DNA of 64,000 bases, from assembly GCF_001679645.1 (NCBI RefSeq), contig NZ_LRUN01000019.1, positions 1 to 64,000 on the forward strand, read 5' to 3'. The notes below the pieces were generated by a model. It was not told the origin of the DNA, searched no databases, and saw only the letters and a list, made by a program, of their open reading frames with translations. This stretch comes from Pseudomonas bananamidigenes. Lineage in GTDB: Bacteria > Pseudomonadota > Gammaproteobacteria > Pseudomonadales > Pseudomonadaceae. This document shows positions 35,014 through 41,763 of the stretch, one piece after another. The translations under genes were made by a program, and so were the position numbers. Numbering within the stretch: position 1 is the stretch's first letter; the number at the start of each line of letters is the position of its first letter.

Positions 35014-35088
35014 ATGCGCTCATTACTGCTGTTTTTCCTCGGCGTACCCATCCCGATCATTATCCTGATCGCTCTGTTCGTGCACTGA
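35014..35088 (+). CDS. 24-residue membrane peptide
   Basis: A complete short reading frame starting MRSLLLFFLGVPIPII and ending IALFVH, preceded by a strong ribosome binding site (AAGGAGCATCACC). It is essentially a single membrane helix with a PIPI kink. It lies 15 bp after the larger membrane-protein gene and before a terminator, so it is cotranscribed and may be a partner of that protein. Its good ribosome binding site, position and composition support it; its length prevents a family assignment. Confidence 0.7.
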   Translation: MRSLLLFFLGVPIPIIILIALFVH

Positions 35089-35110
35089 TCCCTCTGAGGC
35101 TGGTGCCTCG

Positions 35111-35143
35111 GCCGCTTTCACCTTCGGGTGCAAGCGGCTTTTT
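35111..35143 (+). terminator. Rho-independent terminator with UUCG loop
   Basis: Stem GCCGCTT / AAGCGGC with inner CACC-TTCG-GGTG, followed by TTTTTG. Confidence 0.9.
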
Positions 35144-35187
35144 GCTTTGCGCTCGACGACCCGTTACAGAACCGTACAGTCATTTCC

Positions 35188-35229
35188 ATGGCCTGGATCA
35201 ATATTCTTCAGTGCGATATCCCCTACCGT
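35188..35229 (+). promoter_or_regulatory. Candidate ANR box and -10 of the hcn promoter
   Basis: ATGGC-CTGG-ATCAA (35188-35201) has one good half-site of the FNR/ANR consensus TTGAT-N4-ATCAA and one weak one. It is centred 41.5 bp before a start predicted from TACCGT (35224-35229). hcn promoters are known to be activated by ANR under oxygen limitation. The rest of 35230-35404 is the untranslated leader, with GGA motifs at GCTGGATC, GCGGAACC and AAGGAGCT. Confidence 0.45.
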
Positions 35230-35385
35230 GAAATTTCCCGGCCCTTGCCGCTGGATCGACTACATTGCTTGCGCGCACTTTGCTGCGCGAGCGGAACCCA
35301 CCCGCCGGCCCGATAGAGAGACAATCGCCACGTGCCGGTGAGGTCGTAGTGCAGCAAGGAGCTGTTTCAACTTCACCTGAACCTT

Positions 35386-35396
35386 TTCACGGATGA
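35386..35396 (+). promoter_or_regulatory. RsmA/RsmE-type site over the hcnA ribosome binding site
   Basis: TTCACGGATGA matches the A/UCANGGANGU/A consensus and covers the Shine-Dalgarno sequence of hcnA. Post-transcriptional repression of hcnA at this position through the Gac/Rsm pathway is established in P. protegens CHA0. Confidence 0.7.
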
Positions 35397-35404
35397 TCAT
35401 CGCA

Positions 35405-35719
35405 ATGCACTGCCCAGAAAGAACGTTCGATATCCAGCCTTTGACGCAGGCGGATATGACTGTCCACATCAACGGCCAGCCGGTCACCGCCGCCATCGGC
35501 GAAACCGTGCTCAGCGTCATTCAATCTCTCGGTGTGCGCCAGGTCGCACGCAACGATCACAACCAGGTCAGCGGTGCCTATTGCGGCATGGGCGTGTGCC
35601 AGTGCTGCCTGGTGAAAATCAACGGCCGGCACAAACGTCGCGCCTGCCAGACCGTCGTGCGCGAAGGCATGCAGGTCGAAACCCGGGTCAACCGCATTCA
35701 CGGGCAGGAGGCACCATGA
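35405..35719 (+). CDS. hcnA: Hydrogen cyanide synthase subunit HcnA (2Fe-2S protein)
   Basis: A 104-residue ferredoxin-like subunit of the membrane-associated glycine dehydrogenase that makes HCN and CO2 from glycine. The plant-type [2Fe-2S] motif is seen as GAYCGMGVCQCCLVKINGR with a later RRAC. Start 35405 gives the usual HcnA length and has GGAT ten bases upstream; an ATG at 35393 lies inside that site. The stop overlaps the hcnB start by ATGA. Control by ANR and Gac/Rsm is suggested by the leader. Confidence 0.93.
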   Translation: MHCPERTFDIQPLTQADMTVHINGQPVTAAIGETVLSVIQSLGVRQVARNDHNQVSGAYCGMGVCQCCLVKINGRHKRRACQTVVREGMQVETRVNRIHGQEAP

Positions 35720-37125
35720 GTCAGCATCCGGTCATCGTCGGCGGTGGGCCGGCGGCCATGGCGGCGGCCATTGAACTGGCGCGCCACGGTGTGCGCAGCA
35801 CATTGCTTGAAGAGGCGTCGCGCCTTGGCGGCGTGGTTTATCGCGGGCCGCTGCGTGACGGCGTGCAGCTGGATTATCTGGGGCCGCGTTACTCCGAAGC
35901 GCTGAGCAAACTGCACGGCGACTTTCAGGAACAGGCGGGGCTGATCGACGTGCGTCTGCATCACCGGGTGGTGGGCGCTGAAGGCACCCGTTCGCTGGTG
36001 GTGCTCGATGGCGATGAGCGCCTGCATGAAATCAGTTATCCGCAACTGGTGCTGGCCGCCGGTTGCCACGAGCGCAGCGTGCCGTTTCCCGGCTGGACGT
36101 TGCCCGGCGTGATCATGCTCGGTGGCCTGCAATTGCAGATCAAAAGCGGGGTGGTCAAGCCGCAGGGGCCGGTGGTCATCGCCGGCACCGGCCCGCTGCT
36201 GCCGCTGGTGGCGACCCAACTGCACGCATCGGGCGTGAGCGTGGTCGGTGTCTACGAGGCCTGTGCATTCGGCAAGATTGCCAAGGAAAGCCTCGCGTTG
36301 CTGAACAAGCCGCAACTGTTCCTCGACGGCTTGAGCATGCTGGCTTACCTGAAGTTGCATGGCATCCCGATGCACTACGGCTGGGGCGTGGTCGAGGCAC
36401 ACGGCGAAGACGAACTGAAAAGCGTCAGCGTGGCGCCGTACTCGGCGACATGGGAGCCGGATCTGAGCCGCGTCGAGCGCTTCGAAGCGAAGACACTGGC
36501 GGTGGGCTACGGCTTTATTCCGCGAACCCAGTTGAGCCAGCAAATGGGCCTGGATCACGGCTTCAGCGACGACGGCTATCTGCGCGCCAACGCCAACATC
36601 TGGCAGCAGAGCAGCGAACCTCATGTGCATCTGGCCGGCGACATGGGCGGGATTCGCGGCGGTGAAGCCGCGATGCTTGCCGGCAAGATCGCCGCCACCT
36701 CGATCCTGCTGCAACGTGGCGTGCTTGAAGAAGAACTGGCGCGTGTGCGTCGCGACCGTTACCTGAGCAAGCTCAAGGCCATCGCGCGTTTCCGTGCGGC
36801 GGTGGATCGCTACACCGAACGCGGCGTGGGGCAGATTGCATTGCCGGCGGCCGACACGGTGATCTGTCGCTGCGAACATGCGACCCGCGCCGACATTGAT
36901 CGCGCACTGGAGCAGGGCGTGCAGGACATCGCCAGCCTGAAAATGCGCACCCGCGTGAGCATGGGCGACTGTCAGGGGCGGATGTGCGTCGGCTATTGCA
37001 GTGACCGCTTGCGTCAGGCCACCGGGCGCAAGGATGTGGGCTGGCTGCGGCCGCGTTTCCCGATCGATCCGATTCCCTTTTCCGCGTTCCAGTCCCTCGG
37101 CACGGAGGCCGTTTCCCATGAGTAA
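35716..37125 (+). CDS. hcnB: Hydrogen cyanide synthase subunit HcnB
   Basis: A 469-residue flavoprotein. The FAD-binding Rossmann motif VIVGGGPAAMAAAIELA is at the N terminus and a second nucleotide-binding fold at PVVIAGTGPLLPLVA. The C-terminal BFD-like [2Fe-2S] region is seen as VICRCEHATRADID and GDCQGRMCVGYC. It overlaps hcnA by 4 bp and hcnC by 8 bp, consistent with strict translational coupling. Length and domain order agree with HcnB of P. protegens and P. aeruginosa. Confidence 0.95.
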   Translation: MSQHPVIVGGGPAAMAAAIELARHGVRSTLLEEASRLGGVVYRGPLRDGVQLDYLGPRYSEALSKLHGDFQEQAGLIDVRLHHRVVGAEGTRSLVVLDGDERLHEISYPQLVLAAGCHERSVPFPGWTLPGVIMLGGLQLQIKSGVVKPQGPVVIAGTGPLLPLVATQLHASGVSVVGVYEACAFGKIAKESLALLNKPQLFLDGLSMLAYLKLHGIPMHYGWGVVEAHGEDELKSVSVAPYSATWEPDLSRVERFEAKTLAVGYGFIPRTQLSQQMGLDHGFSDDGYLRANANIWQQSSEPHVHLAGDMGGIRGGEAAMLAGKIAATSILLQRGVLEEELARVRRDRYLSKLKAIARFRAAVDRYTERGVGQIALPAADTVICRCEHATRADIDRALEQGVQDIASLKMRTRVSMGDCQGRMCVGYCSDRLRQATGRKDVGWLRPRFPIDPIPFSAFQSLGTEAVSHE

Positions 37126-38377
37126 GTTCTATGACGTGGTCATCGCCGGCGGCGGTGTGATCGGCGCGTCCATCGCCTATCAGTTGTCCAAGCGCAAACA
37201 CCTCAAGGTCGCGATGATCGACGCCAAACGCCCGGGTAACGCCACCCGTGCCTCGGCCGGTGGCCTGTGGGCGATCGGCGAGTCCGTCGGCCTGGGCTGC
37301 GGGGTGATTTTCTTCCGCATGATGTCGGCCAACCGCAAGCGTCAGACCCAGGGCGCGGCGGTGGCGGTGGATTCCAGCACGCCGCACATCCTGCCGCCGT
37401 CGTTCTTCGATTTCGCCTTGCAGTCCAACGCGCTCTACCCGGCGCTGCACCGTGAACTGAAAGACAACCACGGGATGGACTTCAAGTTCGAAAGGACCGG
37501 GCTCAAATTCGTCATTTATGACGACGAAGACCGGTTGTACGCCGAACACATCGTCGGCTGCATTCCGCACCTGGCCGATCAGGTGCGCTGGCTCGATCAG
37601 GCGGCGTTGCGCGAGTCGGAGCCAAGCGTCAGCCATGAGGCACGCGGCGCACTGGAGTTCCTCTGCGATCACCAGGTCAGCCCGTTCCGCCTCGCCGACG
37701 CCTACGCCGAAGGCGCCCGGCAAAATGGCGTGGACATGTACGTCAACACCAACATCACCGGCGTGCTGCACCACGGCTCGCGAGTGACCGGTGTACAAAC
37801 CACCGAGGCCGGAGTGTTCCACTGCAAGACCCTGATCAACGCCGCCGGGGCATGGGCGGCGGACTTGAGTGAGTGGGCCACCGGCGTGCGCATTCCGGTG
37901 AAACCGGTGAAAGGCCAGATCCTGCTTACCGAGCGCCTGCCGAAAATCCTCAACGGTTGCCTGACCACCAGCGATTGCTACATGGCGCAAAAGGACAACG
38001 GTGAGATCCTGATCGGCAGCACCACCGAGGACAAAGGTTTCGACGTCACCACCACCTGGCCGGAAATCGCCGGTCTGGTGCAGGGTGCGGTGCGTTGCCT
38101 GCCGGAGCTGGCGGACATCAACCTCAAGCGCACCTGGGCCGGGCTGCGGCCGGGTTCGCCGGATGAGTTGCCGATTCTCGGACCGATGGCCGGAGTGGAG
38201 GGTTACCTCAACGCCTGCGGGCACTTCCGCACCGGGGTGCTGACATCGGCGATCACCGGGGTGTTGCTGGACAAACTGGTCAACGATGAACCGCTGCCAC
38301 TGGACATCACGCCGTTTCTGGCGGACCGGTTTGTGGTGGCGCCCGCGAAGGAGGAGCGGACGCTGGAGATGGCCTGA
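37118..38377 (+). CDS. hcnC: Hydrogen cyanide synthase subunit HcnC
   Basis: A 419-residue FAD-dependent oxidoreductase of the DAO family. It shows VVIAGGGVIGASIAYQLS at the N terminus, the ATRASAGGLWAIGES flavin segment and LRPGSPDELPILGP near the C terminus. It oxidises glycine together with HcnA and HcnB. It overlaps hcnB by 8 bp. The operon is intact, so the strain should be cyanogenic. A long palindromic repeat lies immediately downstream. Confidence 0.95.
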   Translation: MSKFYDVVIAGGGVIGASIAYQLSKRKHLKVAMIDAKRPGNATRASAGGLWAIGESVGLGCGVIFFRMMSANRKRQTQGAAVAVDSSTPHILPPSFFDFALQSNALYPALHRELKDNHGMDFKFERTGLKFVIYDDEDRLYAEHIVGCIPHLADQVRWLDQAALRESEPSVSHEARGALEFLCDHQVSPFRLADAYAEGARQNGVDMYVNTNITGVLHHGSRVTGVQTTEAGVFHCKTLINAAGAWAADLSEWATGVRIPVKPVKGQILLTERLPKILNGCLTTSDCYMAQKDNGEILIGSTTEDKGFDVTTTWPEIAGLVQGAVRCLPELADINLKRTWAGLRPGSPDELPILGPMAGVEGYLNACGHFRTGVLTSAITGVLLDKLVNDEPLPLDITPFLADRFVVAPAKEERTLEMA

Positions 38378-38390
38378 GCCTGCTGGCTGT

Positions 38391-38517
38391 GATCGTTCCC
38401 ACGTCGAGGCGTCGAACCGTCCGCGTGGGAATGCAGCCCGGGACGCTCCGCGTCCCTTCCCGAGCTGGAACGCGGAGCGTCCCTTGAGGCATTCCCACGC
38501 AGAGCGTGGGAACGATC
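38391..38517. repeat. 127-bp palindromic intergenic repeat
   Basis: The outer arms GATCGTTCCCACG and CGTGGGAACGATC are perfect inverses. Between them come CGCGTGGGAATGC / GCATTCCCACGC and GGGACGCTCCGCGTCCC / GGAACGCGGAGCGTCCC. The element is common in Pseudomonas intergenic regions. It separates hcnC from the converging antiporter gene and can fold into a transcript-ending structure. Confidence 0.88.
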
Positions 38518-38539
38518 AGGGTGCGCGCAGTGTGTGGAC

Positions 38540-40348
38540 TCAGGACTTGCCGGATTGTTCTTCCAGTTGATCCGACTCGAACAATCTGGCCAGTTCCGCC
38601 CGCGCTTCCTGCGCGGTCTGCAGGACTTTGGCGGCGTCGTCGTACACCGCGTGTTGAGCTTCGAGCACCTGTTCGTCGTGGTGCTTGAAGCGCTTGATCC
38701 GCGCATCGGCCTGGGCCTGGGTCAGGCCGAGGCCGATCAAGGTGCGACGACTCATTTCCAGACTGGAGTAATAGGTCTCCCGGATCGGATCGGCGCCGAC
38801 ATCCACCAGACGATGAACGTGCTGCCGGTTACGCGCCCGGGCGATGATTTTCATGTGCGGGTAGAGCTTGCGCACGATCTCGGCGGTCTTGATGTTGGTC
38901 TCCGGATCGTCCGTGGCAATCACGAAATATTCCGCTTCGCCGACCTTGGCCGCGCTGAGGATTTCCGGGCGCATCGGGTCGCCGTAGAACACCGGCACGC
39001 CGCCAAAGCTGCGTGACAGTTCGATGGTTTCCACCGAAGTGTCCAGCGCCACGAACTTGATGTTCTGCGCCCGCAGGATCCGCGCCACGATCTGGCCCAT
39101 CCGGCCCATGCCGGCGATCACCACGCGTGGGGTTTCGGTGTCGATCTGGCGGAACTTCTCCGGCACTTCCACCGGCTGCACCTTCGGGCTGACCAGTCGT
39201 GCGCAGATCAACAGCAGCAACGGCGTCACCGCCATCGACAGCGTGATGGTCAACACCAGCAAGTCATACAGGCGTGGTTCGAAAAGCCCTTGATCACGAC
39301 CTATCTTGAACACCACGAAGGCAAATTCACCGCCCGCCGCCAGCACAATGCCGAGGCGAATCGCGCTGACCTTGTTCAACCCGCCGGCCAGACGCCCGAC
39401 CACAAACAGTAACGGCAGCTTCAAGGCAATCAGCAGCAGCGTCAGGGCCAGCACCGTGGCGGGCGCGCTGAGCAGCAGGCCGAGGTTGGCGCCCATGCCG
39501 ACGCTGATGAAAAACAGTCCGAGCAGCAGACCCTTGAACGGTTCGATCTGCGCTTCCAGTTCATGACGATATTCCGAGTCCGCCAGCAGCAGCCCGGCGA
39601 GAAACGCCCCCAGTGCCATCGACACGCCGACCATGTCCATCATCCACGCAGTGCCGATCACCACCAGCAATGCGGTGGCGGTGGAGACTTCCGGCAGACC
39701 GGTTTTCGCGACGATGCGAAACACCGGACGCAGCAGATAACGTCCGCCGATCACCACCACGGCGATACTGCCCAGGACTTGCAAGCTGTGGCGCACGTCG
39801 TCGGCCGTGCTGGTGTGGTGCTCGACACCCGCCAGCATCGGTACCAGAGCAATCAACGGGATCGCGGCGATGTCCTGAAACAGCAAAATGGCGAAGGCCA
39901 GGCGCCCGTGGGGGCTGGTCAGCTCCTTGCGTTCCGCCAGGCTCTGCAGGCCGAACGCGGTGGACGACAGGGCGAGCCCGAGGCCGAGCACAATCGCGCT
40001 GTTCAGCGGCTGGCCGAACACCGACAGCGCCAGAACGCCAATCACCGATCCGGTCAACAACACCTGCGCCAGACCGACGCCGAACACCGATTTGCGCATC
40101 ACCCACAAGCGTCGCGGCGACAGCTCCAGGCCGATGATGAACAGCAACAGCACCACGCCCAGCTCCGAGATGTGGCTGACGCTTTGCGGATTGCCGATCA
40201 GGCCCAGCACCGACGGGCCGATGATCACGCCGGCAAACAGATAGCCGAGCACCGCGCCCAATTGCAGGCGTTTGGCCAACGGCACGGTGAGTACGGCTGC
40301 GAACAGAAACACGACAGCGGCTTGTAACAGGTTGCCTTCATGGGGCAT
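38540..40348 (-). CDS. Monovalent cation:proton antiporter-2 (KefB/KefC-type)
   Basis: A 602-residue protein. Residues ~1-380 hold about twelve membrane helices of the CPA2 exchanger (FAGVIIGPSVLGLI, MMDMVGVSMALGAFLAGLLLA). Residues ~400-520 form a cytosolic RCK/TrkA-N domain with VVIAGMGRMGQIVARIL, binding a nucleotide. A coiled C-terminal tail of ~80 residues follows. Such systems exchange K+ for H+ and in KefB/C are gated by glutathione adducts. Start 40348 has TGGAG eight bases upstream. It lies between hcnC and the AT-rich leader of the AfsA-type cluster. Confidence 0.9.
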   Translation of the reverse strand: MPHEGNLLQAAVVFLFAAVLTVPLAKRLQLGAVLGYLFAGVIIGPSVLGLIGNPQSVSHISELGVVLLLFIIGLELSPRRLWVMRKSVFGVGLAQVLLTGSVIGVLALSVFGQPLNSAIVLGLGLALSSTAFGLQSLAERKELTSPHGRLAFAILLFQDIAAIPLIALVPMLAGVEHHTSTADDVRHSLQVLGSIAVVVIGGRYLLRPVFRIVAKTGLPEVSTATALLVVIGTAWMMDMVGVSMALGAFLAGLLLADSEYRHELEAQIEPFKGLLLGLFFISVGMGANLGLLLSAPATVLALTLLLIALKLPLLFVVGRLAGGLNKVSAIRLGIVLAAGGEFAFVVFKIGRDQGLFEPRLYDLLVLTITLSMAVTPLLLLICARLVSPKVQPVEVPEKFRQIDTETPRVVIAGMGRMGQIVARILRAQNIKFVALDTSVETIELSRSFGGVPVFYGDPMRPEILSAAKVGEAEYFVIATDDPETNIKTAEIVRKLYPHMKIIARARNRQHVHRLVDVGADPIRETYYSSLEMSRRTLIGLGLTQAQADARIKRFKHHDEQVLEAQHAVYDDAAKVLQTAQEARAELARLFESDQLEEQSGKS

Positions 40349-40534
40349 GGCACAACTCCAGAACACGGTACGGCGGGAGGGCAAGGATAAAGGCTCGTTC
40401 CATGGCACACCACCTGCCGGTGCCGGGCGATCCGTTTCGGGGAAGGCTGCTGTCGTCTACAGACATTCTGGCGATGTTGTTCGCGCTTGCGTTCCACTTC
40501 GAACCGCCCGGATATGTTCCGGTCAAGTAAAGTT

Positions 40535-40768
40535 CTACTTTGGTCTTAGACGATTGCGAATTTTTTTATAGAGTGACTGCTCGAATTCAGAGAGTTGCGA
40601 GAGCGCCTCACCTGAATATGTAACTTGTATGACGGGTGCCATGTTGTGAGGAAGTTGACTCAAGTCACGGTTATCGCTCAATAAACTCGCGGACTGATTC
40701 GATAAAGTGTGAACTTTTTCACGGTTCGTAAAGCGGTTCGAGGTGAGTGCGTGGACTAGGTAGTTCAT
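40535..40768 (-). CDS. Possible 77-residue protein, doubtful
   Basis: An open frame in AT-rich DNA starting MNYLVHALTSNRF and ending in the basic tail KKIRNRLRPK. No Shine-Dalgarno sequence is visible before the ATG, and I recognise no family. It is listed because its composition is not that of a shadow frame and no other gene occupies the interval. Confidence 0.2.
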   Translation of the reverse strand: MNYLVHALTSNRFTNREKVHTLSNQSASLLSDNRDLSQLPHNMAPVIQVTYSGEALSQLSEFEQSLYKKIRNRLRPK

Positions 40769-40805
40769 GCGGGAAATTTTATTTGTGAAACTTTCTTAAC
40801 AATTA

Positions 40806-40835
40806 TTGACAACGCAATTCTTCCGAACTTACTAT
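40806..40835 (+). promoter_or_regulatory. Strong sigma70-like promoter upstream of the AfsA-type cluster
   Basis: TTGACA (40806-40811), 18-bp spacer, TACTAT (40830-40835), with AT-rich flanks, reading rightward. Predicted start ~40842, about 920 nt before the first large gene at 41764. Confidence 0.6.
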
Positions 40836-40858
40836 TTTTGCCGCCAAAGCAGGTCGTT

Positions 40859-40895
40859 AATGATCGTTGCAGGGAAGTTGCAAATAACGATTATT
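40859..40895 (+). promoter_or_regulatory. Leader hairpin with GGA in the loop
   Basis: Outer arms AATGATCG / CGATTATT (one mismatch), inner stem TTGCA / TGCAA and loop GGGAAGT. It would lie ~17 nt from the start of the RNA. A GGA in a loop is the feature recognised by RsmA/RsmE. Confidence 0.35.
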
Positions 40896-41036
40896 GAATC
40901 CCCTTGATCGCAAACAAGAAGTCTGCGGCGAGGTGGTTGCGACCACGTACCCCGATTGCGCTGAAAACCTGTCAAGGTGCCGCTGCAAATGTCGGGTCTC
41001 ATAAGACAGGGTGGGCAGGAAAGCCCGCTTGAAGTT

Positions 41037-41059
41037 AAGTTTTCATAAGGATTTGAAAC
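41037..41059 (+). promoter_or_regulatory. First copy of duplicated RBS hairpin element
   Basis: AAGTTTTCATAAGGATTTGA, continuing AAC, identical over 23 bp to 41740-41762. It can fold as GTTTTCA / TGAAAC with one bulged T and the Shine-Dalgarno AAGGA in the loop. It is followed by TTGTAC, parallel to GTGTAC after the second copy, but by no long gene. Confidence 0.6.
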
Positions 41060-41739
41060 CTTGTACTTGTATCTCGAGGGGCAGCTCTTCCTGCGCCCAA
41101 TATCCATACAGTCCGCTTGCAGCAAGCCCCACAGCGCGGCTGGCGAGCACTTGCGCGGTCAATCGGCAACATTTCCGTCGCCCGTCTTCAAACATTCCAA
41201 CAGCGTGATGTCCATCCGGGATTTCCCGGTGCCGGTCGCGCGCACCGTGCCTGTTTTCCGGCAGATGGCCGGGGGCTCGTTGACTTTCGGCTCGCCTGTG
41301 CGGCCGGGGTGACAGGCACTTTCGCTATTCAAGCTTCGGTCCTGCTTCTTTAAAACCACGCACTTGGTGGCGGACCGGTACTGCATTTGATTTGAAGCGT
41401 ACGCAGCCATTTCAGACTTTGCGTTGAGGTTTTTTGACCTCCTTAAACCTACGGCATTAGTCGGGAATTATTGATTTTCATGTCGGGCCAAAAGGTTTTT
41501 ACCCGAGCGCCAGATACAGATCGGGCCTGTGTTTTTTGGAGCGGCGGAATAATGACGTCAAGGATCTTCGACAAGTTTGTGAAGTCGACGGATAAGTATT
41601 TGAGCGTTCGGAATCGCTCATTTCAGGCCCTGAAAGAGGGGGCTGGTAGCGAAGGTGTAGTTCTCGGATTCTGATGAAAGATCGTTGGAAGTTCTGAATT
41701 CGCATTCGCTGTAGTGGATAAGCAAGCACATTTAACGTG

Positions 41740-41762
41740 AAGTTTTCATAAGGATTTGAAAC
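41740..41762 (+). promoter_or_regulatory. Second copy of RBS hairpin element, before the 2-oxoacid oxidoreductase gene
   Basis: Identical to 41037-41059. The loop contains ATAAGGATT, the ribosome binding site of the gene starting GTG at 41764. A stem that presents AxGGAx in its loop is the typical target of RsmA/RsmE, which suggests Gac/Rsm control. Confidence 0.6.
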
Positions 41763-41763
41763 T

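Larger units (their letters stand above)
40409..41763. other. AT-rich 1.35-kb region before the AfsA-type cluster, no confident gene
   Basis: The base composition is clearly more AT-rich than either side. Short frames exist but lack good ribosome binding sites or codon bias: minus 40535-40768 (77 residues), plus 41061-41312 (TTG start, 83 residues, which begins at the first copy of the duplicated hairpin) and plus 41480-41674. What it clearly holds is a strong rightward promoter (40806-40835), a leader hairpin (40859-40895) and a 23-bp element repeated at 41037 and 41740. It may be a long 5' leader, a decayed insertion, or both. Confidence 0.6.

Noticed and set aside
35698..38224. Long minus-strand frames opposite hcnB and hcnC (473 and 483 codons)
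   Set aside because: These are antisense shadows of GC-rich genes; the plus strand carries complete HcnB and HcnC motifs.
40832..41125. Minus-strand frame in the AT-rich leader sharing a VSNPYEN segment with another at 41499-41780
   Set aside because: The shared peptide is simply the reverse translation of the duplicated 23-bp element; no ribosome binding sites are present.
41061..41312. 83-codon TTG-started frame after the first hairpin copy
   Set aside because: The start context is good because of the duplicated element, but the translation shows no domain and no codon preference. Kept only as part of the leader description.
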